Part shown: piece by piece, positions 58,163 through 59,646 of the stretch
Layout: the number at the start of each line of letters is the position of its first letter
How positions within the stretch are numbered: position 1 is the stretch's first letter
Assembly (NCBI GenBank): GCA_023433615.1
Contig: JAEZCJ010000166.1
Location: forward strand, 1-59,646
Length of the DNA: 59,646 nucleotides
Source: Bacillota bacterium
GTDB lineage: Bacteria; Bacillota; Bacilli; Paenibacillales; Paenibacillaceae
Direction: 5' to 3'
Translations under genes and position numbers: made by a program
The notes under the pieces: generated by a model
The model's input: the letters and a program-made list of their open reading frames with translations, nothing else
What the model was told of the DNA's origin: nothing
Database searches by the model: none

Positions 58163-58912
58163 CTATTGGACCTCTTGCCTCCTGAATACGGACTGATCAT
58201 TGCAGTATTCCGCGAGCTTGCGAATCGCCTGCTCGGGCATGGGATCGAATTCCGCCGCGATGCGATAAGCATGGCTTGCGAACGGGGTGACGCGCATGAC
58301 TTCGCCGTACAGCTCGAACGCCTCGGCGATGCCGGGCAGCTTGAAGTTGAACTGCAAGTACACCGGGTACAGCAGGCGCGCATTCGTGATAAAGGATATT
58401 CCGCCGCCGGACAATTCCGTGATATGGGCCGCGAACGGCTCGCCGCGGTGCGTCGCTTGACGGCGAAGCCCGACGATTCGGCATACGGTAGGAAGCCGTT
58501 CAGGCAGCGTGAACCGCGTGAAACGGCGGTTCTGCCGAACCTGAAGTTCGGTAGGCGCGAGAAGCGTTACATAATAAGCGCCACGGACCGTCCGGACGCG
58601 AGCGAGCTCGACGAAAGCATAATAGAGGATTCCTGCGTGACGGAAAGAAATCTCAATGAATTGCGGTTCGCGCAGATCGGCGAGCGGAATGGCAGCAGCG
58701 TTGACGCTAACGGTAACCGTGAATTCGCGATCGTCCGCGTCGTGAAGCTCGAATGTATCTTCGAGACAGTATGGCTGGCCGTCCGGCCCAACCCCTGCAA
58801 TAAGGACGCTGATCGCCATCGACTGTGCAATCATGCGATTTCGCCGTGCTTCGGACCAGTTCAATCGGTCGTCACCTGCCGTCCTTCCAAGGATATGTTT
58901 CCTTACCATCAT
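58163..58912 (-). CDS. PilZ domain c-di-GMP-binding protein
   Basis: 249 residues with ATG start at 58912 (a later TTG is possible because the ribosome-binding site is weak). An N-terminal YcgR-N-like beta region (about 25-115, FTVTVSVNAAAIPLADLREP) is followed by a PilZ domain (about 128-245) with the c-di-GMP-binding RQNRRFTRFTL (RxxxR motif) and ITELSGGGISF (the [DN]xSxxG motif with Glu in the first position). It should bind c-di-GMP and could modulate EPS assembly encoded next to it. Confidence 0.85.
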   Translation of the reverse strand: MMVRKHILGRTAGDDRLNWSEARRNRMIAQSMAISVLIAGVGPDGQPYCLEDTFELHDADDREFTVTVSVNAAAIPLADLREPQFIEISFRHAGILYYAFVELARVRTVRGAYYVTLLAPTELQVRQNRRFTRFTLPERLPTVCRIVGLRRQATHRGEPFAAHITELSGGGISFITNARLLYPVYLQFNFKLPGIAEAFELYGEVMRVTPFASHAYRIAAEFDPMPEQAIRKLAEYCNDQSVFRRQEVQ

Positions 58913-59032
58913 ATCGCAATTCGACGAATTCTGACAATGGGATTCGGGCGAAAGTAGCCTTGCAAGGGAGGGGCGGTTGCGTTAACGTAGAGGGAGCAAT
59001 GCGATCCTGTGGAATAGAAGGGGGAGAGGCGC

Positions 59033-59368
59033 ATGAGTACGTCCAAGACGATGCGATGGGTCACGTTCGGTCTTGAGGCATTCCTAGGGATCCCTATTAT
59101 CGGGGCTTCGGTCATTCTTGGCTTCTACTGGATGCCGCTGGTCATTATGCTTGTACTCCATATCGTGACGTTGAACATTTGCATCCGAGAGCGGGCCGAT
59201 CGGTCCGGCAGCATACTCGGTATCGTCGCTTCCGCGATCGGCTGGATCCCTTTTGTCGGCATGGTCATGCACTGGATCACCGCGATCGTCTTGTTGATCA
59301 GTGCCATGAAGAAGGATCAGGATCAAGAACGGTACATTGCACCGCCACCGCCGCCGCGTTCCTTCTAA
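59033..59368 (+). CDS. Small membrane protein of unknown function
   Basis: 111 residues, behind GGGGGAGAGGCGC. Three hydrophobic helices (about 8-30, 32-52 and 60-90: VTFGLEAFLGIPIIGASVIL, GFYWMPLVIMLVLHIVTLNI, GILGIVASAIGWIPF-type) are followed by a charged stretch KKDQDQERY and a Pro run (PPPPPRSF). The family was not recognised. Followed by two tandem terminators. Confidence 0.75.
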   Translation: MSTSKTMRWVTFGLEAFLGIPIIGASVILGFYWMPLVIMLVLHIVTLNICIRERADRSGSILGIVASAIGWIPFVGMVMHWITAIVLLISAMKKDQDQERYIAPPPPPRSF

Positions 59369-59382
59369 CATAACCTGGTTAA

Positions 59383-59411
59383 GGCCGTTCCTTTAATAAG
59401 GGGCGGTTTTT
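59383..59411 (+). terminator. Intrinsic terminator of the small membrane protein gene
   Basis: CCGTTCCTT / AAGGGGCGG stem (two G-U pairs) with loop TAAT and five T. Confidence 0.8.
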
Positions 59412-59421
59412 CGTATTATCA

Positions 59422-59453
59422 GGTCAGCCAGAATTTCTGGTTGGCCTTTTTTT
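59422..59453 (+). terminator. Second tandem intrinsic terminator
   Basis: GGTCAGCCAGAA / TTCTGGTTGGCC stem with two G-U pairs and a tight loop, followed by a run of seven T. Confidence 0.85.
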
Positions 59454-59460
59454 ATGGCCG

Positions 59461-59646
59461 GATTATGATGGCGGTAGCCGGGAGAACGCGGCGGTTTTAG
59501 GGGCAAGGACCCCGTCACAAAAAACTGTTCTCCCACTACCCCCAATGACCATGTTTGAGCTGGTTGAGGCAACGGACCTCGAATCACAAGCGAAGCTGTG
59601 GGATTGGAACCATCGTGGGAGTGCCGGCTTATCATTCAGGAGGAGA
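59461..59646 (+). ncRNA. Structured non-coding segment at the window edge, possibly an IS left end with guide RNA
   Basis: No gene in this 186-nt tail. A long stem-loop is formed by GGGAGAA (59480-59486)/TTCTCCC (59528-59534), continued by CGGTTTT (59492-59498)/AAAACTG (59521-59527) and capped by GGGG CAAGGA CCCC. A smaller hairpin (GAGG CAACGGA CCTC) follows around 59560-59582, then AAGC...GCTT. The segment ends in TCAGGAGGAGA, a ribosome-binding site for a gene beyond the window. A folded non-coding leader right before a gene is the layout of the left end of IS110-group elements, which encode a bridge RNA there. The transposase is not visible, so this is a suggestion. Confidence 0.35.

Overview
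The window reads as chromosome of a GC-rich, spore-forming member of the Paenibacillaceae (Paenibacillus/Cohnella-like). The grounds are LplB/YtcP-type sugar ABC permeases, a gerA-gerB-gerC germination operon, Bacillus-type Lia and Psp envelope-stress genes, strong AGGAGG/GGGAGG ribosome-binding sites and a Bacillus-type EPS/tyrosine-kinase gene set. No rRNA, tRNA, CRISPR array or phage was seen. All assignments come from reading the sequence; no database was searched.

Layout. 1-7.3 kb (+): oligosaccharide importer (two permeases, two near-duplicate lipoprotein binding proteins) followed by a membrane-anchored GH9 glycosidase. 7.3-11.4 kb (-): gerA-gerB-gerC plus a 50-residue membrane peptide. 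11.6-15.9 kb (+): envelope-stress block (LiaF-like, PspA, PspC, second PspA, then LiaS/LiaR). 16-23 kb: molybdenum block (mobB, DUF2294, FdhF/YdeP-type oxidoreductase, fdhD, moeA), interrupted by a SUFU-domain gene. 23-23.9 kb: repeat-rich non-coding DNA. 23.9-42.4 kb: mostly housekeeping and accessory genes (orphan FliD-like protein, YwmB-like protein, zwf, cyclase, fucU, ABC exporter, RarD-like, SRPBCC, MFS, GyrI-like pair, prfC, lactonase, EAL protein). 42.8-58.9 kb: exopolysaccharide locus. 59-59.6 kb: small membrane protein, two terminators and a structured non-coding segment running off the edge.

How the genes may work together. The EPS locus makes, flips and polymerises a polysaccharide: priming sugar transferase, three glycosyltransferases, flippase and O-antigen-ligase-like polymerase on +, with the Wzz-like adaptor and BY-kinase convergent on -. 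It also encodes a 1470-residue secreted protein with two CBM3 modules and four 162-residue repeats, and a protein joining a sugar-binding-like ectodomain to a VanZ-like membrane domain. An EAL (c-di-GMP phosphodiesterase) gene lies just upstream and a PilZ gene at the far end, so c-di-GMP control is likely.

The most striking unexplained signal is a ~223-nt element present twice, at 13982-14204 and 39361-39584. It occupies the 5' leaders of two unrelated genes (liaS-like and a lactonase). The copies differ at paired positions in a compensatory way and keep GNRA loops, so it looks like an RNA structure under selection.
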